From: JACVRW01 sp963716215
GTDB lineage: Bacteria > Actinomycetota > Thermoleophilia > Solirubrobacterales > Thermoleophilaceae
Direction of reading: 5' to 3'
Assembly: GCA_963716215.1 (NCBI GenBank)
Contig: OY970298.1
Location: forward strand, 1,674,001 to 1,738,000
Length of the DNA: 64,000 nt
A program made the translations under genes and the position numbers. The notes under the pieces were generated by a model. The model saw only the letters and a list, made by a program, of their open reading frames with translations, made no database searches and was not told the DNA's origin. Shown piece after piece: positions 1 to 8,515 of this stretch. The number at the start of each line of letters is the position of its first letter. The first letter of the stretch is position 1.

Positions 1-7
1 GAAGTCC

Positions 8-72
8 TTGACGCGCCGATGCAGCTGTGTATCATGCGCTCATCTGTGAACCATCGGTTCAATTATCGGAAC
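8..72 (+). promoter_or_regulatory. Promoter and IclR-type operator A, upstream of ABC binding protein
   Basis: A -35-like TTGACG (8-13) is followed after 16 bp by TATCAT (30-35). Downstream at 56-72 lies GGTTCAATTATCGGAAC, which matches 13 of 17 positions of the palindrome GTTCCGATAATCGGAAC found before four other genes of this locus. A second inverted repeat, GAACC-ATC-GGTTC (48-60), adjoins it. The -35 to operator distance (42 bp between elements) is close to that at 5720, 8257 and 9978. Binding by the IclR protein encoded at 4801 is inferred. Confidence 0.6.
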
Positions 73-108
73 ACCCCTGGCCGCAGCGGACGTAGGAGGA
101 GGAGCGAC

Positions 109-1255
109 ATGGTTGAGACGTTCCGGGTTGTGCACAGGCCCGGCCGGAGGTTGCGCCTCCTCATCACACTGGCGGTGACGGGTCTGGTGGCTTTCGCCGG
201 GCAGGCGTGCGGCGACACCGACTCCGGCAGTACGTCCGACGGCTCTGACGCCACGACGGCCGCCGTTGACGTGGAGGACATGGGGCCAGGCAAGAAGGGC
301 ATGGACCTGCTCCTCGAGTACGACAAGCAGAACGTCAAGCCGAAGAAGAGCTACCGGATCGGATACCTGACCGAGTGCGCCAACGACCCGTATTGCGCCG
401 CGCGCCTGCAAGGGCTCAAGGATGCGGCTGAGAAGTACGGCGCCACGTTCAAGGTCTTCGACGCCAACTACAACGCGGCGACGCAGCTTAAGCTCGTCCA
501 GACGGCCGTGGCCGACAACAGCTTCGACGCGTTCATCTTTGCCCCGACGGCCAAGGCTCCCGCCTGCACGATGTACAACAACTACATCAAGCCGACGGGC
601 AAGCCGGTTGTGACGATCGACATTCCGATGTGCGACGACGCGGACGCGCACCCCGGTACGGCCGGCGCCGTCCTCATGCAGACCAGGACTGGTACAACCG
701 CCAGACCGAGTACGACTTCTCCGCGTGCAAGGGCAAGCCGTGCGAGATGGCCGCGATCGGCGGCTTCGTCGGCTCCGACCTCTTCACGCAGTGGCAGAAC
801 GGCATCAAGGGGGCGCAGGCGCGCCACCCGAACGTCAAGCTGGTCGTCAACCAGCCCGCGGACTACGACCCGCGGAAGGCGTCCCAGATCATTCAGGATG
901 CACTTCGGGCGCACCCGAACATCTCGGTGATCATCTCCCAATGGGACGACATGACCCGCGGTGCCTGCAGGCCGTCCAGGCGGCGGGAAAGACGCCGGGC
1001 AAGGACATCCGCATCTTCACCGCCGGCGGCACGCGCGATGCGCTCGCCAAGATCAAGGCCGGTCTCTACGAGGAGACGATCCTCGTCCTCCCGTACGAGG
1101 AGTCGTACTATGGGATGGTCGGGATGATCAGGAAGCTGGAGACGGGCAAGGACTTTGGCTTCGCGAACGAGGCGTACACGCCAGCGGTGCTGGACGGGCC
1201 CGGCACGATCTTCATCACGAAGGCGAACGCGGACAAGTTCTCCCCGAAGCTCTAG
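109..1255 (+). pseudogene. Sugar-type ABC transporter substrate-binding lipoprotein, two frameshifts
   Basis: Periplasmic-binding-protein (Peripla_BP_4, RbsB-like) component of an importer. The ATG at 109 follows a strong AGGAGGAGG ribosome site at 95-103. A lipoprotein signal is visible: a hydrophobic stretch, then FAGQAC with the lipobox Cys. Reading runs in one frame to about 685, shifts to a second frame through DWYNRQTEYDF to about WDDMTRG near 960, then shifts again to end with KANADKFSPKL at 1255. All three parts are collinear with the family and no in-frame stops occur between shifts, so sequencing indels are as likely as inactivation. The ATPase and permease genes follow directly. 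The ligand cannot be read from the sequence. Confidence 0.8.
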
Positions 1256-1288
1256 CGGCCACGAACGTCATCCGAGTGTGATCTCTAG

Positions 1289-2802
1289 GTGACGGAGCCC
1301 GTCAGCACCGCGGCCGTTCGCGTCCGGGGCGTCTTCAAGTCGTTTCCGGGCGTGCACGCCCTCGGCGGCGTGGACTTCGAGCTGATTACGGGCGAGGTGC
1401 ACGGGCTTGTCGGCGAGAACGGGGCGGGCAAGTCCAGCCTGATCAAGGTCATCACCGGCGCCTACGATCCGGACGAGGGCGAGGTGGAGCTCTTCGGCCG
1501 TCTGCTCGCTTTTGGCGATCCGCGCGCCACGCGGGATGCGGGTATCGCCGCCATCTACCAGGAGCTGAACATCGTCCCGCAGATGTCGGCCTGGGCCAAC
1601 GTCTTCCTCGGCAACCCGCCGAGGCGCGGCGTCCTGCTCGCCAAGCGAGCGGCCCGCGCGCGGTTCCGTGCGCTCGCTGACCGGCTCGGCGTGGACATCG
1701 ACCCGGATGCGGTCGCGGGGACGCTCTCGGTGGCCAGCCGGCAGATGCTCGAGATCATGCGGGCGCTCGAGTCGAACCATCGCATCCTGATCATGGACGA
1801 GCCAACAGCGTCGCTCGGACCCCAGGAGCGCGAGAAGCTCTACGAGATCGTCCGCGCCATCAAGGACGAGGGCGTATCGGTGCTCTACATCACGCACGAC
1901 CTCGACGAGGTGCTGGCTCTCTGCGATCGGGTCAGCGTGATGCGCGACGGCTCGCTCGTGGCGACGAAGCCAGTTCCGGAGTGGACGCAGGAGTCGCTCG
2001 TGCGGGCCATGCTCGGGCGCCAACTCGAGGAGAAGCTGTCCCCCGGCAGCGGGAGCCGAGCAAGGACGAGGTGCTGCGGGTCGAGGGCCTGCTGGTGCCG
2101 CCGATCCTGGAGGACGTCGGGCTGACCTTGCACCGAGGCGAGATCCTGGGGGTGGCCGGTCTCGTCGGGTCGGGTCGTACGGAGCTCCTGCGCGCCCTCG
2201 CGGGCACCGAGCCCGGGGCGCGCGGCCGCCTTTTCGTCGACGGCCGGGAGGTTTCGTGGCCCCGCTCCGTCCGGAAGGCACTCGGGCTCGGAATCGCGCT
2301 GGCTCCCGAAGACCGCAAGACCCAGGGGCTCGTGCTTGGACAGCCCGCGGCCGTGAACGTCACCTTGACCGACATGGGGGCGATCGCGGCGGCCTCGGTG
2401 GTGTCGCGCGGCCGGCGGCTCGATCGTGCGCGCGAGGCCGTCGAGCCGCTCGCGTTCGATCCCAGTCGGCTCGGGCAGATCGCCGGCACCTTCTCGGGCG
2501 GGAATCAGCAGAAGCTCGTCGTCGCGAAGTGGCTTCACCGCCAACCCAAGATCCTCCTACTGGACGAGCCGACGCGCGGGATCGACGTTGGCGCGAAGGC
2601 GGAGATGTTCTCCGTGATGAGGCGGCTCGCCGACCAGGGGATGTCGATCGTGATGGTCTCCTCCGAGATCGAGGAGGTGGTGGCGGCAGCGGACCGGGTC
2701 CTCGTGCTGGCCCGCGGCAAGTCGATTGCCACGCTCGATCACTGGGAGGCCTCCGTCGAGCGTGTCCTCAACCTCGTCTTTCGGATCGAGGCCGCAGCCT
2801 GA
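1289..2802 (+). pseudogene. Sugar ABC transporter double ATPase (RbsA/XylG-like), one frameshift
   Basis: Two fused nucleotide-binding domains, as in ribose/xylose importers. The first half begins at GTG 1289 and has Walker A GENGAGKSS, a degenerate signature (TLSVASRQ) and LIMDEPTASL. After a frame change near 2035-2055 the second half reads through VGLVGSGRTELLRAL-type Walker A (degenerate, normal for this class), the LAPEDRKTQGL segment typical of RbsA domain 2, signature FSGGNQQK and LLLDEPTRGIDVG. The stop TGA (2800-2802) overlaps the ATG of the permease. Both domains are otherwise complete, which favours a consensus error at the shift. Confidence 0.85.
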
Positions 2803-3833
2803 TGCGGACCGAGGCTCTCCGGCTCCGCGGCAATGCCGCGCACTACGGGGCGGTCATCCTGCGCACCTACGGCATCGTCGTGGCGCTCGTGGTGCTCGTG
2901 ACCGTGGTGGCGTCGTTCAGCTCGGACTTTCTCAGCACACAGAACCTGCTCAACATCTCTCAGCAGTGGGCCCCCGCCGGGATCATGGCCGTGGCGATGA
3001 CGTTCGTGATCATCACGGGCGGCTTCGACCTCTCCGTCGCCGCCGGCTACTCGCTGTGCGCCGTCGTCGCCGCCGGTCTGGGCCAGGACGTCGATCCCGG
3101 AATCGCCTTCCTCGCCGCGATCGGCGTTGGCCTCGCGATCGGCCTCGTCAACGGCATCCTGATCGCCGGCGCCGACATCAACCCGTTCATCACCACCGTC
3201 GGCACCGGGTTCATCCTGACCGGCATCGCCCTAGTCCTCACCGGAAATCTCGCCTACGTCGTCGAGAATCCGGCCTTCGGCACGCTCGGCTCGGGCCGCT
3301 GGCACACCATCCCCTACTCCGGGATGATCCTCGTCGCCTTCCTGATCGTCGGCGGACTGGTGCTCGCCAGGACGGTCTACGGGCAATCGATCTACGCGAT
3401 CGGCGGCAACATGGAGGCGAGCAGGCTGTCCGGCATCCGGGTGAGGACGCTCAAGGGCAGCAGCTACGTCCTGTCGGGATTCTCGATGGGGGTCGCCGGC
3501 TGCCTAACCGCTTCCCAGTTGAGCTCGGCGCAGGCGAACATCGATCCGAACATCGTCTTCGACGTGCTCACGATCGTCGTAGTCGGCGGTACCTCGCTCG
3601 CCGGCGGCATCGGCTCGATGTGGCGGACGGCGGTCGGTCTCGCGATTATCGCCACGATCTCGAACGGGTTCGTGCTGCTCAACATCAACCCCTACTACCA
3701 GGACATCGTGAAGGGCGTGATCATCGTCGGCGCGCTTGCGCTCGACGTCTACGCCCGCCGGCTCGCGAAGCGCTCGGCTGGTCCGACTGAGGCCAGGACG
3801 GCGCCGGTGCCCGAGCCGGCGCCGGTCCCGTGA
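2802..3833 (+). CDS. Sugar ABC transporter permease (RbsC family)
   Basis: Integral membrane permease of the branched-chain amino acid/ribose type (BPD_transp_2). The 343 residues contain about nine or ten hydrophobic segments. Recognisable family signatures are MTFVIITGGFDLSV in the first third, AIGGNMEASRLSGI in the middle loop and VVVGGTSLAGGIGSM near the C terminus. The ATG overlaps the stop of the ATPase gene (TGATG), so the two are translationally coupled. The C-terminal tail is Pro/Ala rich. It should form the channel with the ATPase at 1289 and receive ligand from the lipoprotein at 109. This is the only intact member of the transporter in the sequence as given. Confidence 0.9.
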   Translation: MRTEALRLRGNAAHYGAVILRTYGIVVALVVLVTVVASFSSDFLSTQNLLNISQQWAPAGIMAVAMTFVIITGGFDLSVAAGYSLCAVVAAGLGQDVDPGIAFLAAIGVGLAIGLVNGILIAGADINPFITTVGTGFILTGIALVLTGNLAYVVENPAFGTLGSGRWHTIPYSGMILVAFLIVGGLVLARTVYGQSIYAIGGNMEASRLSGIRVRTLKGSSYVLSGFSMGVAGCLTASQLSSAQANIDPNIVFDVLTIVVVGGTSLAGGIGSMWRTAVGLAIIATISNGFVLLNINPYYQDIVKGVIIVGALALDVYARRLAKRSAGPTEARTAPVPEPAPVP

Positions 3834-3845
3834 AGCCAACCGTGA

Positions 3846-4743
3846 ATGTCGAGCGACTTCCGACCTGAAGGCATCTTCGTGCCTCTGGTGACACCGTTCA
3901 CCGAGGCTGGAACGGTCGATCTCGCGTCGCTGGAGTCACTCGCCGACGACCTCCTGCGCGACGGAGCTCGCGGGCTGGTGGCGCTCGCGACAACCGGAGA
4001 GCCGCACCTGCTCACCGACCCGAGAGAGAGTGGCCGTCGTCGAGACCGTGAGTCAGGTCTGCTCGGATCGCGGAGCGCCGCTGATCGTCGGGGCCGGCAC
4101 GAACGACACCCGAACGACGATCGAACTGCACGAGGCGCTTGCCGATGTGCCCGGCGCGGCCGCGTCGTTGGCAGTCGTTCCCTACTACATCAGGCCGAGC
4201 GAGTCGGGAATCGTCCGCCATTTCCAACTCGTGGCCGAGCGGTCCCCCGTGCCGCTGATCGTCTACAACATCCCGTATCGGACCGGGCGGGGCCTTGGGG
4301 CACCGGCGTTGCTCGAGCTGGCGGACACCGACAACGTGGCCGGGCTCAAGCAGGCCGTCGGCGGTATCGACGCCGACACCCTGACGGTTCTCGCCGAGGG
4401 GCGCGATCGCCTCGCGGTCCTCGGCGGTGACGACGCGTTCCTGTACCCGCTCGTGTTGATCGGCGCCACGGGCGCTATCGCGGCGTCGTCACATCTCCGC
4501 ACCAAGAGGTTCGTCAGGATGATCGAGTGTGGTCGCGCGGGTGACCTCACCGAGGGACGAGAGCACGCGGACGCGCTGCTTCCGCTCGTGATGGCGCTGT
4601 TCGCGGAGCCGAGCCCGGCCGTGATCAAGGCCGCGCTACATCTCGACCGCCGCATCGGAAGCGCGCAGGTGCGCATGCCGATGGCGCCCGCTTCACCGGA
4701 AGCCGTGGAACGTGTGGGACGGGTGCTCCGGACGCTCGAATAG
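3846..4743 (+). pseudogene. Dihydrodipicolinate synthase/N-acetylneuraminate lyase family aldolase, one frameshift
   Basis: A DapA-superfamily TIM-barrel lyase that forms or cleaves C-C bonds of pyruvate adducts through a Schiff base. The start ATG 3846 begins the family-typical GIFVPLVTPFTEAG. The frame shifts at a GAGAGAGAG run (4022-4030). It then continues with LIVGAGTNDT, the Tyr-containing VYNIPYRTGRG and the Schiff-base Lys in AGLKQAVGG. The 3' part fits the family to the stop at 4743. It lies 13 bp after the permease, within the transporter operon, suggesting a keto-acid or keto-deoxy-sugar step on the imported compound. The exact substrate is unknown. The shift in a dinucleotide run suggests a sequencing error. 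Confidence 0.8.
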
Positions 4744-4747
4744 CACC

Positions 4748-4764
4748 GTCCCAATAAACGGAAC
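4748..4764 (+). promoter_or_regulatory. IclR-type operator B, upstream of the iclR-family gene
   Basis: GTCCCAATAAACGGAAC matches 14 of 17 positions of the locus palindrome. Its right half overlaps the expected -35 position of a promoter whose -10 could be TATCGT (4783-4788), about 13 bp before the ATG at 4801. This placement differs from the other four sites, which lie downstream of the -10, and would suit autorepression. The assignment is inferred from position and similarity. Confidence 0.5.
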
Positions 4765-4800
4765 AGTGGTTAATCGCGGTGGTATCGTCCGTGCGGACTC

Positions 4801-5655
4801 ATGGCAAGAGCCACTGCAAGGAAGAGCCCGGGGGCGAGTACTGGAAAGCCTGCCGAGGCGCTGCCGGCCGAGGGCTACGCCGGCATCGACCGGGCCCTGA
4901 TCGCGCTCAAGCGGCTGGGGCACAGCCCCGACCCGGTGGGCCTGAACGAGCTCGCGCGCGACCTTGGCATGCCCAAGTCGAGCCTCTACCGCGCCTTCTC
5001 CGCCTTCCGTCGCGCCGGGCTCGTAGCGCAGGACGCGCACGGCCGTTATCACCTCGGCTCAGAGTTTCTGCGGCTTGCGTTCGAGTACCACGAGCGCGTC
5101 GACCAGGTCGCGCTCGTCGAGCCGCTGCTCAGGACCCTCGCGGAGCGCTTTGGTCAAACCGCCCAGTACGCAAAGCTGGTCGGCCCCGAGGTCGTCTACC
5201 TGGGCAAGATCGAGCCGGCCGGCGTCCAGATCCGCATGACCTCGAGCGTCGGTGGGCGGAATCCCGCGCACTGCGCCAGCGTCGGCAAGGCACAGCTCGC
5301 TCATGTCCTGACGTCCGAAACCGCCGTCCGCGCCTATGTCAAAGAGCATGGCCCGCTCGTCAAGCGCACTGACCACACGATCGCCTCGGCCGAGCACCTT
5401 CACGAGGAGCTGGAGCGGACGCGCGAGCGTGGGTTCGCGCTCGACGACCAGGAGCTCGATGTCGCTGTGGTCTGCATCGGGTTTCCGTTGTTTCTGGCGT
5501 CACCGAACGTTCCCTCGAGCGCGGTCAGCGTGGCGTCGATCCTCCAGCGGATGTCGCTCGACGAGCTCGTTGAGTCAGCCGAAGAGATCCGCACGTTGAT
5601 CAACGATCACTTCGGCTCCGAGGACGTCACGCGGCCTCTGGCTCCAATCGACTGA
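4801..5655 (+). CDS. IclR family transcriptional regulator
   Basis: A 284-residue regulator. An N-terminal winged helix-turn-helix (about residues 28-80: VGLNELARDLGMPKSSLYRA) is followed by the IclR effector-binding domain, with the typical segments RLAFEYHERVD, YLGKIEPAGVQIRM, AHCASVGKAQLAH and the C-terminal ALDDQELDVAVVCIGFP. It is encoded between the transporter/aldolase operon and the enzyme genes. A 17-bp palindrome recurs before its own gene and before four neighbouring transcription units, so it is the obvious candidate for controlling the whole 1-13 kb locus. An upstream GTG at 4779 is possible but would sit on the putative -10, so ATG 4801 is preferred. Confidence 0.9.
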   Translation: MARATARKSPGASTGKPAEALPAEGYAGIDRALIALKRLGHSPDPVGLNELARDLGMPKSSLYRAFSAFRRAGLVAQDAHGRYHLGSEFLRLAFEYHERVDQVALVEPLLRTLAERFGQTAQYAKLVGPEVVYLGKIEPAGVQIRMTSSVGGRNPAHCASVGKAQLAHVLTSETAVRAYVKEHGPLVKRTDHTIASAEHLHEELERTRERGFALDDQELDVAVVCIGFPLFLASPNVPSSAVSVASILQRMSLDELVESAEEIRTLINDHFGSEDVTRPLAPID

Positions 5656-5719
5656 TTCGTCTGGCCGAGACCGCGTCGCCCCGCTCGGGTTGCCAAGCCG
5701 GCCATCCGCTGCTGGGCGC

Positions 5720-5786
5720 TTGACTTTTCTGGCCCGGTTAGGGACGATTCGCCGGTTCCATGAACCAGCGTTCCGATAATCGGACC
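5720..5786 (+). promoter_or_regulatory. Promoter and IclR-type operator C, upstream of the aminotransferase gene
   Basis: TTGACT (5720-5725), 17 bp, GACGAT (5743-5748), then the palindrome GTTCCGATAATCGGACC (5770-5786; 16 of 17 consensus positions). The block is nearly a copy of the one at 9978-10045, including the shared TTGACTTTTC start and an ATGAACCAGCGTTCCGATAAT segment. The operator lies downstream of the presumed transcription start, so binding would block elongation or clearance. Confidence 0.7.
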
Positions 5787-5816
5787 TCGATCGAGGGAGC
5801 GGAGGCGGCCCCGTGA
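5760..5816 (+). other. Possible 18-codon upstream ORF containing operator C
   Basis: An ATG at 5760 opens an 18-codon frame starting MNQRSDN, the same seven residues that begin the MetE-like protein at 10019. Its TGA (5814-5816) overlaps the GTG start (5813) of the aminotransferase. It may be a coupling leader or simply a trace of promoter duplication. Whether it is translated is unknown. Confidence 0.3.
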
Positions 5817-6985
5817 GCACCCTCGTCGTCCCGTCACCGACCGGAACGGTTGCCAGCGACTACGACGACCGGATCCCATACGACTTCGGGGTCGGCTACA
5901 TCAACCCCGAGACGCTGCCGTTTGCCCGCCTAGCGGACATCGCGGGTTCGGTCATCAGCGACCTGGGCGACGAGCTCGCGCGGTATCCGGCCCGCAGGGG
6001 CTGGGAGCCGCTCCGTACCGCCGTCGGGGAGATTCGATCGCGGAGGCACGAGCCGAGACCCGACATCGATGCGGTCGTCCTCGCGAACGGTTCGCTGGGC
6101 GCGATCGCTCTGGCCACGGACGTGCTGGCGGTCCGGGGCGACGCGGTTCTCGTCGAGGAGTGGACCTACAACGTCGCGATGACCCTGTTCCGTCACCGCG
6201 GCCTCGAGATCGTTCCGGTTCCGACCGATCAGGGCGGGCTCGTGCCCGAGGCTCTGGAGGAAGTGTGCGCGGGCGCCCAGCAACGCGGGAGGCGCGTCCT
6301 CCTGTACACGATCCCGACCTTCCACAACCCGACCGGGATCACGATGACGGCCGAGCGGCGGCGGGCGATCGTGGACGTGGCCCGCGAGCGCGACATCGCG
6401 ATCGTCGAGGACGACTGCTACGGCGATCTGCGGTTCGAGGGAAATCATGTCCCGTCGATCTGGTCCCTGGCGCCAGAGCGAACGGTCCTGATCGGGTCGC
6501 TCTCCAAGGTCCTGTCACCCGCGCTGCGCCTCGGGTACCTCATCGCGCCCGCGGACACCGTCGGCGAGTTCCTTGCCCGCAAGCTCGATGGCGGTACCGA
6601 CATGCTCGCCTCCGCGCTCGCGGGAGCATTCTTCGTGGACGCGGGCCACGACCACCTGTCGGGGCTGCTCGAGGGATTGCTCGACAAGCGCGATGGCTTC
6701 ATCGAGGCGGTTGGCGCCCACTGCCCGGGCGCATCGGTCGTGCGCGTGCCCGAAGGAGGCTTCTACCTGTGGCTGCGATTCGCGCAGAGCGTGTCGAGTG
6801 CCGAGCTTCTGGAGCTGGCGCTGGACCGAGGGGTGAACTTCTTCTCGACTCCGATGTGTCGCGCCGACATGGCCGACGGGGCCTTCGGGCGCTTCTCCTT
6901 CGCCTGGGCTTCGCAATCCGAGGTAGAGGAGGGGCTCAGCCGGTTGGGCGCGCTCCTGCCGGCGACGACCGATGGAGGCCGATGA
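5813..6985 (+). CDS. PLP-dependent aminotransferase, class I/II fold (MocR/2-aminoadipate type)
   Basis: A 390-residue fold-type I enzyme transferring an amino group between an amino acid and a 2-oxo acid. Visible are the cofactor-site segment ANGSLGAIALATD, the PTFHNPTG motif, DDCYGDLRF and the PLP lysine K232 in GSLSKVLSPALRLGY. There is no N-terminal GntR domain, so it is the stand-alone enzyme rather than a MocR regulator. The GTG start has a GGAG ribosome site at 5801-5804. The gene is the first behind operator C and overlaps the next gene by 14 bp. The substrate is not determined; the following HMGL-like enzyme suggests that the keto acid formed is further condensed or cleaved. Confidence 0.85.
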   Translation: MSTLVVPSPTGTVASDYDDRIPYDFGVGYINPETLPFARLADIAGSVISDLGDELARYPARRGWEPLRTAVGEIRSRRHEPRPDIDAVVLANGSLGAIALATDVLAVRGDAVLVEEWTYNVAMTLFRHRGLEIVPVPTDQGGLVPEALEEVCAGAQQRGRRVLLYTIPTFHNPTGITMTAERRRAIVDVARERDIAIVEDDCYGDLRFEGNHVPSIWSLAPERTVLIGSLSKVLSPALRLGYLIAPADTVGEFLARKLDGGTDMLASALAGAFFVDAGHDHLSGLLEGLLDKRDGFIEAVGAHCPGASVVRVPEGGFYLWLRFAQSVSSAELLELALDRGVNFFSTPMCRADMADGAFGRFSFAWASQSEVEEGLSRLGALLPATTDGGR

Positions 6986-8228
6986 GATGGAGGCTGGCAC
7001 CACGACGCTGTGGCTGAACGAGCGGTTCTTCTCGAGTCCCTGGAACTATCACCCCGAGGTACGGCGGCCGTACGCCTTCGCGGAGCGGATCCTCGTCCAC
7101 GACGTCACGCTCCGCGACGGCGAGCAGCAGGCCGGCGTGGCATTCACCGCCGACGACAAGATCCGCATCGCGGAGAAGCTGTCCGAGATCGGCGTCGACC
7201 GAATCGAAACCGGCTTGCCGGCGGCCACAGCGGACGACGAGCGCGCCACCCGGGCGATCGCGGAGGCTGGGCTGCCCTGCGAGACGTGGGCCTTCGCTCG
7301 CTGCATGGTCTCCGACGTCGAGTTGGCGGCGGACTGCGGCGTGGATGGGCTGATCATGGAGATACCGTGCTCGCGCCACATCATCGAGCAGGCGTACGGG
7401 TGGCCGCTCGAGAAGGCGATCGACATCTCGGTTGAGACGACTCGCACCGCCCACGAGCTTGGTCTCAAGGTCACGTTCTTCCCCGTCGACGCGACGCGGG
7501 CCTCGCTCGAGGACTTCACGTCGATGATCACCGGCGTGGCGCAGGACGGGCACATGGACGCCCTCGGCCTCGTCGACACGTTCGGCGTCCTGACTCCGCA
7601 AGCGGTGCCGCTGTTCGTGCAGGCGGCGCGGAGCATCGCCGACGTTCCGCTCGAGGCGCACTTTCACATGGACACCTCTCTCGGGGTGGCGAACACGATC
7701 GTCGCGCTCACCCACGGAGTCGAGGTCATGCAGACCACCGTGACCGGCATAGGCGAGCGTGCGGGCAACACGCCGCTCGAGGATGTCGCGCTGGCCCTGC
7801 TCATGCACTACGGAGTGGACCTCGGTCTCCAGACCGAGAAGCTCTGCGAGCTCTCCCAGCTCGTGCTCGAGCGGGCGAACGTGCGGATCGCGCCGAACCG
7901 GCCCGTCGTAGGAGAGTCGCTCACCAAGATCGAGTCGGGGATCATCGCGGCCTGGTTCGCTAGTGCGCTCCCCGATCACCGCCTGGTGTGCATGCCCTTC
8001 GTCCCGGAGCTCGTGGGCCAGCAGCCGCCGGAGATCGTGCTCGGCAAGGCGAGCGGGCTCGACTCGATTCGCGACGCGCTCGGCCGGCTGGGCATGGAGG
8101 CCGACTCGGACGAACAGCTCGACCTGCTCGCGCAGGTCAAGTCCAGAGGGCTTCAACGCAAGGGCCTCGTCTCGCTCGACGAATTCGAAGGCCTCGCCCG
8201 CGACGCGCTCACGAGAGAAGCGAGGTGA
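6972..8228 (+). CDS. HMGL-like/homocitrate synthase-family pyruvate carboxyltransferase
   Basis: A TIM-barrel enzyme of the isopropylmalate/homocitrate synthase and HMG-CoA lyase superfamily, 418 residues. The metal site and catalytic start motif is HDVTLRDGEQQ (Asp44, Arg48-Asp49). The second metal motif appears as HFHMD (His230, His232), where most relatives have HxHND. GIGERAGNTPLEDV is the conserved glycine-rich segment, followed by a C-terminal communication region. It could be an aldol-type condensing enzyme or a lyase; the sequence alone does not decide. ATG 6972 overlaps the end of the aminotransferase gene; ATG 6987 is an alternative start. It is co-transcribed with the aminotransferase. 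Confidence 0.85.
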   Translation: MEADEMEAGTTTLWLNERFFSSPWNYHPEVRRPYAFAERILVHDVTLRDGEQQAGVAFTADDKIRIAEKLSEIGVDRIETGLPAATADDERATRAIAEAGLPCETWAFARCMVSDVELAADCGVDGLIMEIPCSRHIIEQAYGWPLEKAIDISVETTRTAHELGLKVTFFPVDATRASLEDFTSMITGVAQDGHMDALGLVDTFGVLTPQAVPLFVQAARSIADVPLEAHFHMDTSLGVANTIVALTHGVEVMQTTVTGIGERAGNTPLEDVALALLMHYGVDLGLQTEKLCELSQLVLERANVRIAPNRPVVGESLTKIESGIIAAWFASALPDHRLVCMPFVPELVGQQPPEIVLGKASGLDSIRDALGRLGMEADSDEQLDLLAQVKSRGLQRKGLVSLDEFEGLARDALTREAR

Positions 8229-8231
8229 GGG

Positions 8232-8507
8232 ATGGGCGTTCCGCCACGGCACGGGCTTGACTTGGAGAGCCGGCTCGGGCACAGTCATACGCACTTGCAC
8301 GACCGGGGTTCCGATAAGCGGAACAGGGCGGCCTCCACGGCAGAGCTGGTGGACGCGCTGGCGCAGCTGGCCGACCTGCCGCTGAGCGAGGAGCGACTGT
8401 CGGCACTCGAGGACGGCTTGGCAACGATGATCGGTGAGCACGCCGAGCTGCGGGCGTTGCCGCTCGAACTCACGCCGCACCTGGTGTTCGACCCGCGCTG
8501 GGACTGA
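8232..8507 (+). CDS. Small GatC/AtzG-like (DUF4089-like) amidase partner
   Basis: The conserved part runs from about LVDALAQLADLPL to ELTPHLVFDPRWD and resembles the short AtzG-like proteins that accompany AtzE/GatA-type amidases and end with a Pro/Phe-rich tail. The amidase starts 9 bp downstream. Two starts are possible: ATG 8232 with a GAGGTGAGG site, reachable by readthrough from the upstream gene, or GTG 8349, which lies after operator D and gives a 52-residue protein. In the long form the promoter and operator fall inside the coding region, so residues 1-39 may be untranslated from the local promoter. Family assignment is by pattern only. Confidence 0.6.
   Translation: MGVPPRHGLDLESRLGHSHTHLHDRGSDKRNRAASTAELVDALAQLADLPLSEERLSALEDGLATMIGEHAELRALPLELTPHLVFDPRWD
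8257..8324 (+). promoter_or_regulatory. Promoter and IclR-type operator D, upstream of the amidase unit
   Basis: TTGACT (8257-8262) is followed 46 bp later by GTTCCGATAAGCGGAAC (8308-8324; 16 of 17 consensus positions, and the most symmetrical copy apart from its centre). The -35 to operator distance equals that of the sites at 5720 and 9978. The -10 is weak (CACAGT at 17 bp). It lies inside the long form of the small GatC-like ORF. Confidence 0.65.
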
Positions 8508-8515
8508 GGCTCGCG

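Noticed and set aside
6936..8480. 514-codon minus-strand ORF
   Set aside because: It is antisense to the HMGL-like gene, rich in Arg/Asp/His as expected of GC-rich shadow frames, and resembles no family.
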